A stretch of DNA of 41,612 bases from Microbacteriaceae bacterium (GCA_947453475.1 CANGGK010000006.1:1-41612); one strand, 5' to 3'; positions 7,652 through 16,489 are shown, counted from the stretch's first letter. Numbers and translations are program-made. Notes: generated by a model from the sequence alone, not told the origin.

Positions 7652-8209
7652 ATGAGCACCTCATCAATGGATTTTGATTTGAAGGAACTGGTCGGCGACC
7701 TACTGAACCTAGTGAAAGACCGAGCCAAGGATGCTGCGTCCCAGGTGACCAAGCCGAATGCCGATCGAATCAAGTCAGCCGTGCTCTCCACCATCGTTGA
7801 CGAAGCCAAGAACGCCGCTGAGATCACTCGCGCACTTTCATTGGCCAGCGCCGGAGCCTGGAACCCGACCAACGCCGAAGTTCAGCAGACACTGAACACT
7901 TTGGTTGACCAGAAGCTCGCCTCGAGCAAGCTTGACGGCGACCGCAAGATTTATGCGATTACTAAGACCGGTAAAGCTGCTCTCAAGGATGCGCCTGAGG
8001 CCGCCGAGGCAAGGTCCGAAGGGTCGACTGCGAAGGCAAAGTTCAAGGCGACGCTTAGCGCCAACCCAGAGTTTCTAAAGGCAGCTTCGAAGCTTGGCCC
8101 CGTAATGCTCGATCTAGGCAAGACCGGCACGCCGGGTCAGCAAAAAGCTGCCGCTGCCGTGCTCGAAGAAACCCGTCACAAGCTGCACCAGATTCTCGCT
8201 GAGAAGTAA
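7652..8209 (+). CDS. PadR-like winged-helix regulator
   Basis: A 185-residue protein. Residues about 45-115 look like a PadR winged helix: a SAG-W turn between helices, then EVQQTLNTLVDQKLASSK and a wing ending IYAITKTGKAAL. A first segment (about 1-45) is charged and helical, and the C-terminal third is Ala/Lys-rich helix, perhaps for dimerisation. The start is ATG 7652 with AAGGG seven bases before it; an upstream in-frame start adds 14 unlikely residues. Its stop is three bases before the TTG of the ABC1-kinase gene, so it probably regulates or works with that gene. Ligand and operator are unknown. Confidence 0.7.
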   Translation: MSTSSMDFDLKELVGDLLNLVKDRAKDAASQVTKPNADRIKSAVLSTIVDEAKNAAEITRALSLASAGAWNPTNAEVQQTLNTLVDQKLASSKLDGDRKIYAITKTGKAALKDAPEAAEARSEGSTAKAKFKATLSANPEFLKAASKLGPVMLDLGKTGTPGQQKAAAAVLEETRHKLHQILAEK

Positions 8210-8212
8210 CCA

Positions 8213-9910
8213 TTGACCCAACCGACAAACTCGGTCGACCAAAGTTCGGCTCTAAAGGCGCGCTACCGAAGAATTCTTCGATTCGCGTCTTTTGCGCTGG
8301 CTGAGTTGTGGTGGTTTGAACTCGCTCTCCCCCAGATTGGTCTCGCGAAACTAGGAGCCCACGGTCGAGTTCGCCGCCTGACCCGAATGGCGAGAAACTT
8401 TCATGACCTCGCTGCCGACCTAGGTGGGCTGATGGTCAAGGTTGGTCAGTTCTTGTCATCCCGTTTTGACGTTCTGCCAGAATCAGTCACTCGAGAGTTG
8501 TCCGGCCTCCAAGATGAAGTCGCCCCGCAACCGTTTGAACTAATCCAGCAAGCTATCGAGCGCGAGCTGGGCATGCCGACATCCGTGGCTTTTGCCGAAA
8601 TCAACCCTGAGCCGATTGCCGCGGCGTCACTAGGGCAGGCATATCGCGCAAAACTTTCAGCCGGGCTAGCCGCCGATCTCGGTGTCACCGATGTGATCAT
8701 CAAGGTTCTGCGACCGGGCATCGAAGAGATTGTCGATGTCGACCTGAAGGCCCTTCGCAAGGTGGGCGGTTGGTTGTCGCGAGTGAAGTTGGTCTCGCGT
8801 CGCACCGACGCACCCGCTCTAGTCGAAGAATTCGCCACCACCACGCTCGAAGAGGTCAACTACCTGCACGAGGCAGGCAACCTCGAGCGCTTTGCCACCG
8901 ATTTCGCCGGCGACCTTCGAGTCGGCACCCCAACCGTCATCTGGGAGCGCAGCGCACAACGAGTTCTGACCCTGAGTGACGTCTCAGCAATCAAGATCAA
9001 TGACATCGATGGTTTGGTTGCGGTCGGTCTCGACCCGAATGCCGTAGCTGCTGAACTCGCCCGCGTCACCTTCGAACAATTCTTCGTCACCGGGTTCTTC
9101 CACGCCGACCCACATCCCGGCAACATCTTCGTCAAGGTGGCTGAAGAGGGCTCGAGCATCGACTTCACGCTGACCTTCATCGACTTCGGAATGATGGGCC
9201 ATATCAGCCCAGAAATGCGAACCAACCTACAGAGCTTCTTATTCGCTGTTGCCTCGAGAGACGCTCGCGCTTGGGTGGCAGCCTGCCAAAAACTTGGTGT
9301 TCTGCTGCCGACCGCCGACTCGGTGATTCTCGAAGATGCCGTCTCGAAACTCTTCGATCGATTCGGTGGCGTTCGAGTTGGCGAATTGATTCAAACCGAC
9401 CCGCGTGAGCTTCGTGACTTTGCCCTGCAGTTCAGTGACCTGATTCGAACCCTGCCATTCAAACTTCCAAACGACTTCTTGTTCTTGATTCGCGCGCTGT
9501 CCCTAATTTCAGGCGTGACCAGCGAACTGAACCGTGACTTCAACATCTGGGATGCCGTCGACCCGTTCGCCCGATCACTTCTGAACGGAAGCGGCTCGGG
9601 TCTACTGAAGCGCCTGGGGACGGACGCGTTGAGTGCCGCGAACATATTGGCTCGCCTGCCGATGCGAATCGACGAACTGGCCAGCAGAATCGAACGCGGC
9701 GAACTTGTGATTCGAAACCCCGAGCTTGAGAGGCGAGTGCGCAGCGTTGATTCCAGCGTGCGACGGGCAACGTCATCCGTGCTCTTTTTGGGTCTGCTGA
9801 TCGGTGGAATCGTGGTCGGCGAACGCGACCAAACCTTGAGTTTCGTGATGCTCGGAGTTTCGGCGCTGCCGCTGTTGCATGCCCTCGGATTTGGCCGTCT
9901 GAACAAATAG
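8213..9910 (+). CDS. ABC1/UbiB-family atypical kinase
   Basis: A 565-residue ABC1 (UbiB/COQ8) protein-kinase-like protein. It shows KVGQ at 76-79 in the N-terminal extension, the alanine-rich loop AAASLGQ replacing a glycine-rich loop, the lysine strand VIIKVLRPG, HADPHPGN in the catalytic loop and IDFGMMG as the metal-binding DFG. The C terminus has two hydrophobic helices, as in UbiB. Family members act as ATPases/kinases supporting isoprenoid-quinone synthesis or membrane lipid handling; in actinobacteria, which use menaquinone, the role is unclear. The TTG start at 8213 is three bases after the PadR stop with AGAAG upstream. Confidence 0.92.
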   Translation: MTQPTNSVDQSSALKARYRRILRFASFALAELWWFELALPQIGLAKLGAHGRVRRLTRMARNFHDLAADLGGLMVKVGQFLSSRFDVLPESVTRELSGLQDEVAPQPFELIQQAIERELGMPTSVAFAEINPEPIAAASLGQAYRAKLSAGLAADLGVTDVIIKVLRPGIEEIVDVDLKALRKVGGWLSRVKLVSRRTDAPALVEEFATTTLEEVNYLHEAGNLERFATDFAGDLRVGTPTVIWERSAQRVLTLSDVSAIKINDIDGLVAVGLDPNAVAAELARVTFEQFFVTGFFHADPHPGNIFVKVAEEGSSIDFTLTFIDFGMMGHISPEMRTNLQSFLFAVASRDARAWVAACQKLGVLLPTADSVILEDAVSKLFDRFGGVRVGELIQTDPRELRDFALQFSDLIRTLPFKLPNDFLFLIRALSLISGVTSELNRDFNIWDAVDPFARSLLNGSGSGLLKRLGTDALSAANILARLPMRIDELASRIERGELVIRNPELERRVRSVDSSVRRATSSVLFLGLLIGGIVVGERDQTLSFVMLGVSALPLLHALGFGRLNK

Positions 9911-9928
9911 CTGTGGGATGATGGCAAC

Positions 9929-10780
9929 GTGCCGATTCTGAACAAAGACATGCAAGTGTGCATTTCACTTGCCGCCCGACCGAGCAATCTCGGCACGCGT
10001 TTTCATAACTTCTTGTATGACGAACTCGGCCTGAACTTTATCTATAAAGCATTCACCACGGATGACCTAGAGGGTGCAGTTCACGGCATTCGCGCCTTGA
10101 GCTTTCGCGGTTGCTCGGTTTCGATGCCGTTCAAAGAGGCAATCATTCCCCTGATTGATGTGATGGCCCCTTCTGCCCTCGCAATTGAATCGGTCAACAC
10201 CGTGGTCAACGACAACGGCGTTCTCACCGCGTCGAACACCGACTTCGAGGCCGTGCTGCAGTTGCTGCGCGAACGTGAGTTCGCGACCTCACAGAGTGTC
10301 TTAGTTCGCGGTTCTGGCGGAATGGCCAAGGCCGTGGTGGCAGCATTCAAGGCTGCCGGGTTCCAGATCCTGACCGTGGTGGCCCGCAACGCGGCAGCGG
10401 GCGAGGCCTTGGCTGGCAAGTATGGCTTCGCGCACATCGTCGATAGTGAACTCGCAAAGGTATCTGGTGAAATGGCGGCCGATGGGCGAGCATTCGAAAT
10501 CCTGGTCAACGTCACACCGCTTGGCATGGCCGGCGAAAACGAGCAGGATTTGTCATTCGCACCAGAACTAATCACAGCTGCGAACCTAGTTTTCGATGTC
10601 GTAGCTTTTCCGGCCGAAACCCCGCTTATCAAGACTGCACTCGCAGCAGGCAAACCGGTGATTACCGGCGCCGAGGTAATCGCGCTTCAGGCCGCTCTGC
10701 AGTTTGCCGCGTACACCGGGGTAGCACTGTCGGCTGATCAGGTGCGTCGGGCATCCGAGTTCTCAAGGCAACAGAGCTAG
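9929..10780 (+). CDS. Shikimate-dehydrogenase-like protein (HI0607/SDH-L type)
   Basis: A 283-residue member of the shikimate dehydrogenase family. The substrate domain has VSMPFKE with the catalytic Lys and SNTDFEA; the nucleotide loop is RGSGGMAKAVV rather than the canonical GAGGAARA; NVTPLGM and the ITGAEVIALQAALQF end also fit. These variations, and the opening RPSNLGTRFHNFLYDELG, resemble as I remember it the Haemophilus HI0607 SDH-like subgroup, which is a poor shikimate dehydrogenase. I therefore do not call it the main biosynthetic AroE. The GTG start is 18 bases after the kinase gene; a GH42 gene follows at 15 bases. Confidence 0.8.
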   Translation: MPILNKDMQVCISLAARPSNLGTRFHNFLYDELGLNFIYKAFTTDDLEGAVHGIRALSFRGCSVSMPFKEAIIPLIDVMAPSALAIESVNTVVNDNGVLTASNTDFEAVLQLLREREFATSQSVLVRGSGGMAKAVVAAFKAAGFQILTVVARNAAAGEALAGKYGFAHIVDSELAKVSGEMAADGRAFEILVNVTPLGMAGENEQDLSFAPELITAANLVFDVVAFPAETPLIKTALAAGKPVITGAEVIALQAALQFAAYTGVALSADQVRRASEFSRQQS

Positions 10781-10795
10781 GCAGGCTTGGCACAC

Positions 10796-12913
10796 ATGGC
10801 AGGTTTCAACCGGGATCGAATCCTCTATGGGGTCGCCTATTACAACGAGTATCACCAGACCGAGAGAACCGCAGAAGACTTTCGCCTGATGGTTGAGGCC
10901 GGCGTAAGCGTCATCAGAGTTGGAGAATCGGTGTGGCAGAAGTGGCAACCAACCGAAACCACCTTCGACCTCGACTGGCTTGAGCCAGTGCTTGATGCGG
11001 CTGCGGCTAACGGAATCTCGGTCATCATCGGCACCCCCACCTACGCGGTTCCTCGTTGGATCTTCCAGAACTATCCCGACGTAATTGCCGAGCGCGCAAC
11101 CGGCACCAAGGTGCCATTCGGGCATCGCCAGAATGTCGACTATTCGAACCCGAAGTTTCGCGAACTTTGCGAAATCATCATCACCAAGATCGTTGGGCGC
11201 TACCGCAACCACCCATCCGTGATTGGCTGGCAGGTGGACAATGAGCCAGGTGCCGAGATTCTGCACAACGCGGGCGTATTCGAGTCCTTCAAGGCCAAAC
11301 TAAAGGCGCGCTACCAGACCGTGGAGGCACTAAATGCGGCTTGGGGGCTCACCTATTGGTCGCACGCGCTGAGCGATTTAGATGACCTCTGGGTGCCAGA
11401 CGGGAACACTAACCCAAGCTACCTACTCGCCTGGCGTCAGCACCAAGCCGAAATCACCAACGATTTTCTGGACTGGCAGCGCACCCTAGTTCGCAGCATC
11501 ATCAAGGATGACCAATTCATCACGACCTGCGTTGCCCTCGATCGCCCGGGGATGGACAACCAGACCATCGGTTCGGTGCTCGATGTCACCTCCGCGAACA
11601 TCTATTACGCATCTCAGGATGGCCTCAAACACCCGCGCTTGGAACCAGCAGCTGGGGAGCTGAACCCAGCTCCACTTTGGGTGCCACTCACCGGCGCAAG
11701 CGCCTTGAACCTAACTTGCGATACCGCGTGGAGCATCCGCCAAGAAAACTTCTTGGTGACCGAAACCAATGGCTGGGCTATTCAACAGGGTTCGATGACG
11801 AGCGCTTTTCCACACTGGCCAGGCCAGTTCAAGCAGGCTGCGTTGGCGATGGTCTCTCGGGGAGCCGAGATGATCGAGTACTGGCACTGGCACACTCTGC
11901 CGTTCGGCATCGAAAATCACTGGGGCGGAATCTTGCCGCACAGCCTGAAGCCGGGCCGCACCTATCGCAGCTTTCAAGAAACCGCCAAGACGCTCGATGC
12001 GATCTCAGCCCTCGGCAAGCTAACTCCGGCCGCCGAGGTTGCCATTGTCATCAACACGGCCAGCAAGTGGCTATTCGAGTATCAAGGGCCGATTCGTCAG
12101 AGCAGCGGGCACGCTGACCCGGCTGCTTATCAAAAGACCCTGCAGTCGATGTATGAAATCGCCTACAACGCCGGGTTGGGCGTGCGCCTGATTGGCGACA
12201 ACCAAATCACTGACTCCCCTGCCGAGTTCGCTGCCAAGCATCCGATCTTGATTCTGCACAGCCTCTATGTCTGCTCGGATGAAACTCTCGAGTTTGCTCG
12301 CCAGTATGCCGAGGCCGGCGGAACTTTGCTGGTTGGCCCTCGCACCGGATACGCCAAGCCAGACGCAGTGATTCGCACCGAGGTTGCTCCGGCAATTCTT
12401 GGCGAAGCGGCCGGCGTTAGCTACAGCGAATACAGCATGCTGGCCAAAGTGCAGCCAGCCGTGACAGTCGACGGTGAAGTTGTTGGATCAGGCTGGGCTT
12501 GGTTCGACGAACTCGAAACTGCAAACGCCTCTGACGTTGCCCTTCGCCTCGACCACCCCTTCTTTGGCGAATTTGCCGCCATGACTACCCGCGTGGTGGG
12601 CCTGGGTTCGATCTCGTTCCTGGCAACCTATCCAGATCAGCAGCTGTCCACGTGGCTGGGCAAGCGCCTGGCTACGTCCGTCGCGCCAATTATTGCCCCA
12701 ACCAGCCACAGTGAATCGATCGTGGTCAACCGAGCCACGACCGGCGATGGTCGTCAGGTTTGCTTCGTATTCAACTGGAGTGAAATCTCAGCACAAATCA
12801 CCTTGCCAACTTCATACCTGGATGTCGAAGCCGGGGAGTACCTTGCCGCCGGTACAAGCTTCGAGCTCGGCGCCTGGGGCGTTCGGGTACTCGTTCAGAC
12901 CTCACAGGACTAG
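10796..12913 (+). CDS. GH42 beta-galactosidase
   Basis: A 705-residue glycoside hydrolase family 42 enzyme. The TIM barrel starts YGVAYYNEY; the acid/base is Glu150 in GWQVDNEPG and the nucleophile Glu323 in LVTETNGW, close to the spacing known for GH42. IEYWHWHTLPFGIENHWGG is the usual trimer-interface/active-site segment, followed by the A-type trimerisation domain (about 390-600) and a small beta C-terminal domain. There is no signal peptide, so it should cleave beta-galactosides in the cytosol. ATG 10796 is preferred; TTG 10787 would add three residues. No sugar transporter or regulator is adjacent, which is unusual for GH42 loci. Confidence 0.93.
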   Translation: MAGFNRDRILYGVAYYNEYHQTERTAEDFRLMVEAGVSVIRVGESVWQKWQPTETTFDLDWLEPVLDAAAANGISVIIGTPTYAVPRWIFQNYPDVIAERATGTKVPFGHRQNVDYSNPKFRELCEIIITKIVGRYRNHPSVIGWQVDNEPGAEILHNAGVFESFKAKLKARYQTVEALNAAWGLTYWSHALSDLDDLWVPDGNTNPSYLLAWRQHQAEITNDFLDWQRTLVRSIIKDDQFITTCVALDRPGMDNQTIGSVLDVTSANIYYASQDGLKHPRLEPAAGELNPAPLWVPLTGASALNLTCDTAWSIRQENFLVTETNGWAIQQGSMTSAFPHWPGQFKQAALAMVSRGAEMIEYWHWHTLPFGIENHWGGILPHSLKPGRTYRSFQETAKTLDAISALGKLTPAAEVAIVINTASKWLFEYQGPIRQSSGHADPAAYQKTLQSMYEIAYNAGLGVRLIGDNQITDSPAEFAAKHPILILHSLYVCSDETLEFARQYAEAGGTLLVGPRTGYAKPDAVIRTEVAPAILGEAAGVSYSEYSMLAKVQPAVTVDGEVVGSGWAWFDELETANASDVALRLDHPFFGEFAAMTTRVVGLGSISFLATYPDQQLSTWLGKRLATSVAPIIAPTSHSESIVVNRATTGDGRQVCFVFNWSEISAQITLPTSYLDVEAGEYLAAGTSFELGAWGVRVLVQTSQD

Positions 12914-12914
12914 A

Positions 12915-12939
12915 GTTACCTCGGGGGTAACCCGATTTT
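12915..12939 (+). terminator. Weak terminator-like hairpin after the GH42 gene
   Basis: GTTACC (12915-12920) pairs with GGTAAC (12926-12931), followed by CCGATTTT. The stem has only six pairs, so it may be a partial terminator or part of the leader of the next gene. Confidence 0.4.
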
Positions 12940-12951
12940 GAGGAGCATTCC

Positions 12952-13413
12952 ATGGCAACACCAGTTGATTTTGTAAACGTATCTACCGCGGGTCTCGAGA
13001 CCTCGCCGGTTGCCGATGCGCTCGCTGGGCTGCGCGCCAATGAGGCTCGCTACTTCAAGAACAAATACGACATCGTTTTTGCCACCGAACCGGCCGCCAA
13101 GGCAAAGGCGCTGGTTGACTACGTCGCCAAGGTGCTTCTCGAGCGTGACATTGTGATCGCGTCCAAGCCTCTCGAAGCCACCGAAATGCTAATCGATACA
13201 GTTCGCTGGACCTATGTCTTTTATGAGAGTGGCCTATCGGTCAACGTCTTGTATGACCTAGAACCGGGCGGAAAGCGCGCTGTCGGTTTCAAGCTGTCAA
13301 TGGGCATGGATATGCCCGAGGAGCTAGCGTCTAAGTTCAAGTTTGCGCGCCAGAAGTCGAAATTAGCCGGCGAGATTCGCGGTACCTTCTTCGTGGTTAA
13401 GGGCGAGTACTAA
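12952..13413 (+). CDS. Conserved-looking cytosolic protein, unknown function
   Basis: A 153-residue protein that I cannot assign to a family. It has no signal peptide or membrane helix. Residues about 25-75 look helical with many Ala and Lys; 85-150 alternates strands (RWTYVFYESGLSVNVLYDL, then GKRAVGFKLSM) and a charged loop. The composition (about equal acids and bases) and the codon use match the neighbours, so it is probably native. The start is well supported: AGGAG at 12941-12945 is six bases before ATG 12952. It converges on the HNH-like gene with 22 bases between stops. Confidence 0.7.
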   Translation: MATPVDFVNVSTAGLETSPVADALAGLRANEARYFKNKYDIVFATEPAAKAKALVDYVAKVLLERDIVIASKPLEATEMLIDTVRWTYVFYESGLSVNVLYDLEPGGKRAVGFKLSMGMDMPEELASKFKFARQKSKLAGEIRGTFFVVKGEY

Positions 13414-13435
13414 AAGCACTCTGCTTGCTTGGCGT

Positions 13436-13876
13436 TTAGGCGCGAAGTGCGAGCATAAACTGCCCGCCACCCGGGGTGATTTGGGTTTCAAAATCCATGT
13501 CGGGTGCAAAGCGCGATAGGCGGTCGAGCAACCATTCGGCAGCCTGATCGGCGTCGGCCTGGGATGGGCAACGGGCAACGATTTCGCGACCGCCCTTTCG
13601 GCTAAGACGTTCAACCGATTCGAAGATTGGGGCCGGGTCCACTACGAACAAGTCGGTCGACCAAGGCACCACCGGGGCAATCTTGCCCTTCATGGTGTTG
13701 CAAGCGCGGTGAGCGAGGCGTTCGGTAGTTGCGGCGCCCTTCTTGGCCTTGGCGGCGGCATAGTTGTCGATGCTCGGGCCTAGGTCTGAATTGGTTGAGG
13801 CATCAGGGTCTACTGCTGCATCACACAACCAGCAGCGCCAACCGTCTTTTGTGCCAACTTCGTTCAAATCACTCAT
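13436..13876 (-). CDS. HNH-like zinc-finger protein with altered catalytic position
   Basis: A 146-residue protein whose N-terminal half resembles an HNH/treble-clef nuclease: CWLC (Cys15, Cys18), PSIDNY (34-39) and LAHRACNTMKGK (54-65). The second knuckle HxxCN and the KG are typical of HNH proteins. In most of these the segment before the helix reads DH, where His is the general base; here it is Asp37-Asn38, so nuclease activity is doubtful. Residues 75-146 form an unrelated-looking alpha/beta region. The start ATG 13876 has no ribosome-binding site but TAATCT seven bases upstream. It is divergent from the DUF1801-type gene. Confidence 0.65.
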   Translation of the reverse strand: MSDLNEVGTKDGWRCWLCDAAVDPDASTNSDLGPSIDNYAAAKAKKGAATTERLAHRACNTMKGKIAPVVPWSTDLFVVDPAPIFESVERLSRKGGREIVARCPSQADADQAAEWLLDRLSRFAPDMDFETQITPGGGQFMLALRA

Positions 13877-13883
13877 AAGAAGC

Positions 13884-13893
13884 AGATTACGCT
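13884..13893. promoter_or_regulatory. Face-to-face divergent -10 boxes
   Basis: On the minus strand TAATCT (13884-13889) lies seven bases before ATG 13876; on the plus strand TACGCT (13888-13893) would start transcription near 13900. The two hexamers share the bases TA, so polymerase can probably use only one at a time. Confidence 0.5.
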
Positions 13894-13923
13894 ATTGAAC
13901 AACGACCCAGTTTAGGAGCAATC

Positions 13924-14340
13924 ATGGCGATGACCGACGGCGAGAAGCAAGCGCTAAAAGAGACCATGGCCGAGCGCGCAAAGGCTCGCAAGAAAATGAC
14001 TCCCGAGCAGTTCGAGCAAGAATTGCTCGACAAAATCGCATCCATGGCTCCGGCTGATCGCGCCATAGCCGAAAAAGTTCACGCCTTGACTAAAAAAGTT
14101 GCACCTCAACTGCAGAGCAAGACTTGGTATGGAATGCAGGCTTACTGCGATGCAAACGGTAAGACTGTGCTCTTCTTCCAGGATGCCGGCAAGTTCAAGT
14201 CGCGCTACTCAACCCTCGGCTTCCAAGACGCTGCCAACCTAGATGAAGACCTGATGTGGGCAACCTCTTTTGCGGTGATCGGCTGGAACGACCAGGTCGA
14301 AGCTCACATAACCGCGCTAATCAAACGCGCAAATAGCTAA
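13924..14340 (+). CDS. DUF1801/YdhG-type protein
   Basis: A 138-residue cytosolic protein of the DUF1801 (YdhG/YjbR-neighbour) type. A charged helical N terminus (about 1-45) precedes the core, with SKTWYGMQAYC, VLFFQDAGKFKSRYSTLGF and the closing EAHITALIKRA. Proteins of this fold have been linked to iron handling or to binding small molecules, but no reaction is established. ATG 13924 has AGGAG five bases before it. Its stop overlaps by four bases the stop of the convergent asparaginase gene. Confidence 0.78.
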   Translation: MAMTDGEKQALKETMAERAKARKKMTPEQFEQELLDKIASMAPADRAIAEKVHALTKKVAPQLQSKTWYGMQAYCDANGKTVLFFQDAGKFKSRYSTLGFQDAANLDEDLMWATSFAVIGWNDQVEAHITALIKRANS

Positions 14341-15299
14341 AGAGCGCGCAGCTCGCCCAGCGACTGGTCGCCACCCATGGATTTGACGGTTAGTTCAGCG
14401 TGAAGCGACGCATAGGTGGCGTCATCGAGCAGACCGTTACGGTTTAGCAAGCGCAACGCGACCAGTGGCGCGGCACGAAGCGAACCATCGGCAATCTTCA
14501 CGGCAACGCCGTGACCCGACTTGAGACCAATTACAAAGACACCCTCGGCACCAAGCTTGGCAACCATTCCGTGCTGCATGATGATGGCGTCTGGCGACTT
14601 GGCGTCACCCACCGCCCAAGGGTTTGCCAACATGGCGTTCACGATTTCGGGTTCGGTTGCGGCAAACTTGCCCATGGCACGGGCAAGACCTTCGACGGTT
14701 ATGGTGTGCAGTGGAGCACCGCAACCATCGACAGTTGAATGCAGAATCGGTTCACCCGAGAATTCGACGAGAACCTCCTCGACCAGCTTCTGAAGCGGGT
14801 GGTTAGCGTCAAGGTATGTGCCAACATCCCAGCCGGCCGCCTTGGAAGCAGCGATGAAGCCAGCATGCTTGCCCGAACAGTTGAACGCAGCCTTGGACTC
14901 ACCCGATGCCTCGGCACGCGCCGAAGGGTTAGCTGGCCACGCTGGTGGACACTGGAGGGCAGACTCATCTAGGCCGATTCCGGCGAGAATCCCGTCCACT
15001 AAGCCAATGTGGCGGCCGGTGCCATGGTGGCTCCCGGCGCAGATGGCCAACTCTTCGCCAACGAGATCGAGTCCGGCGCGACGCATCGCAACAACCTGCA
15101 AAGGCTTTACTGAGCTGCGCGGATAAATCAGCCGCTTGGCGACACCAAGGTGATCGATGACTTTGCCGTCAGGGCCGACCAACGCCGCAATTCCGCGGTG
15201 ACGCGACTCAACCAACCCGGCTCGTTCGAGAACGGCAACCTCGACGAAATCGAGCGGGTGCGGAGTCAAAGCTGCGACAGTGGCTGAGTTTGAAGTCAT
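14337..15299 (-). CDS. L-asparaginase, Rhizobium-type (class 3)
   Basis: A 320-residue asparaginase of the Rhizobium etli type (PF06089), which hydrolyses asparagine to aspartate and ammonia and is unrelated to the E. coli enzymes. Signature motifs are RSSVKPLQ with the SxxK pair Ser62/Lys65, GSHHGT-H, NCSGKHAG and DGCGAP, the cysteines of which bind zinc in the structural model. No signal peptide, so cytosolic. The frame is open upstream to 15644 inside the MFS gene, but the family starts at ATG 15299. Its ATG overlaps the TAA of the MFS gene (TAATG), indicating coupled translation as the last gene of the hrpA operon. Confidence 0.93.
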   Translation of the reverse strand: MTSNSATVAALTPHPLDFVEVAVLERAGLVESRHRGIAALVGPDGKVIDHLGVAKRLIYPRSSVKPLQVVAMRRAGLDLVGEELAICAGSHHGTGRHIGLVDGILAGIGLDESALQCPPAWPANPSARAEASGESKAAFNCSGKHAGFIAASKAAGWDVGTYLDANHPLQKLVEEVLVEFSGEPILHSTVDGCGAPLHTITVEGLARAMGKFAATEPEIVNAMLANPWAVGDAKSPDAIIMQHGMVAKLGAEGVFVIGLKSGHGVAVKIADGSLRAAPLVALRLLNRNGLLDDATYASLHAELTVKSMGGDQSLGELRAL

Positions 15300-16489
15300 T
15301 AGCCAATTATGGCTTTCTCGTTTCGAGTTCCGATCAAACCAAGGATTGCTGCTGCCACGAGCAGGATAGACATGAACAGGGTCACGCCGACTACATCCAA
15401 GCCGAAAATAAGGCTGGTCAGCGGGGCAGCGATTGCGCCACCGATTGAGTTCGTGAAGCCCATTAGTCCGGCAGCAGTTCCGGCGCGAGCACCGTGGTCG
15501 CGCATTGCCAGACCCATCACGTTTGCCATGATGAAGCCCATCGCCGAGATAGCCAACGCGAAGCCGACGATGGTCAGTGGCAGGGTGTGAATTCCAAGGA
15601 AGTTCAACGTGGTCATATAGAGTGCAGCAAAAATCGCCTGGCATAGGCCGTATCGCAACAGATGGATGCTTGCGACCTTTTTAAGCAGGAAGCGGTTCAG
15701 CGCGTTGGCCGAGAACATCACGATGGTGACCGCAGCGAAGGCGAAGGTGTATTCGGTCGGGGTCAGGTTGAATCCACCCTCAAGCGCAAACGGGGCTCCC
15801 GAGATAAAGACACAAACCTGACCGAACAACAACCCACCGGTTACCGCTAATGCCACGAAGCGGCGGTCGCGAAGTATGCCACCCCATGAAGCAAAGGTTT
15901 CAGAGAAGCTCAACTTGGCACGCTTTTCGACAGCCAAGGTTTCTGGCATCAACCACAGGGCCATCGCCAAGACTGCAGCTCCCATGAAGGTCAGGAAAAC
16001 GAAGACCACGTGCCAGTCACCGAGAAGCAATAGTTGGCCACCGACAAGTGGCGCAATAACTGGCGCAAGCGCCGAGATTGCAGCCTGAGTTGAATAAAGA
16101 CGTGACGCATTTTGACCGGTGGCGATGTCGCGAATGAAGGCATTGTTGATCACAAAACCGCCGGCTGCCGAGAATCCAAGAACGAAGCGGGCGATGATCA
16201 TCCAAGTGACGTCGGTCGCCATCAAACAGGCGATTGAAGCCAGGATGAACACAGAAAGCGCGACAATCAGCGGGCGGCGACGACCGAGGGCATCAATCAG
16301 CGGACCAACGAAAAGTTGTCCAGATGCCATACCGAGGAGGCTCGCGGTGATGGTCAGCTGAACCATGGTGTCGGTGGTGTGCATGAAGAGCATCAACGCT
16401 GGCAGAGCTGGTAGGTAGGTGTCGAACTGGAATGGGCCCAGAGATGCGATCAGCGAAAGCGTGGCGGTTTGGCGTTTTTTGATGCTCAT
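15299..16489 (-). CDS. Bcr/CflA-family MFS drug-efflux transporter
   Basis: A 396-residue major-facilitator protein with twelve predicted helices. FDTYLPALPAL in helix 1 with its acidic residue, GPLIDALGRRRPL between helices 2 and 3, and the loop-rich centre match the Bcr/CflA drug:proton antiporters (chloramphenicol, bicyclomycin and similar). The actual substrate is unknown. Its ATG overlaps the TGA of hrpA (ATGA) and its TAA overlaps the ATG of the asparaginase gene, so it is translationally coupled on both sides. A second, distinct Bcr/CflA protein is encoded at 34693-35937. Confidence 0.9.
   Translation of the reverse strand: MSIKKRQTATLSLIASLGPFQFDTYLPALPALMLFMHTTDTMVQLTITASLLGMASGQLFVGPLIDALGRRRPLIVALSVFILASIACLMATDVTWMIIARFVLGFSAAGGFVINNAFIRDIATGQNASRLYSTQAAISALAPVIAPLVGGQLLLLGDWHVVFVFLTFMGAAVLAMALWLMPETLAVEKRAKLSFSETFASWGGILRDRRFVALAVTGGLLFGQVCVFISGAPFALEGGFNLTPTEYTFAFAAVTIVMFSANALNRFLLKKVASIHLLRYGLCQAIFAALYMTTLNFLGIHTLPLTIVGFALAISAMGFIMANVMGLAMRDHGARAGTAAGLMGFTNSIGGAIAAPLTSLIFGLDVVGVTLFMSILLVAAAILGLIGTRNEKAIIG

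Noticed and set aside
15300-15644. Upstream extension of the asparaginase frame
   Set aside because: It lies inside the MFS gene and does not resemble asparaginase; ATG 15299 fits the family and the TAATG overlap.
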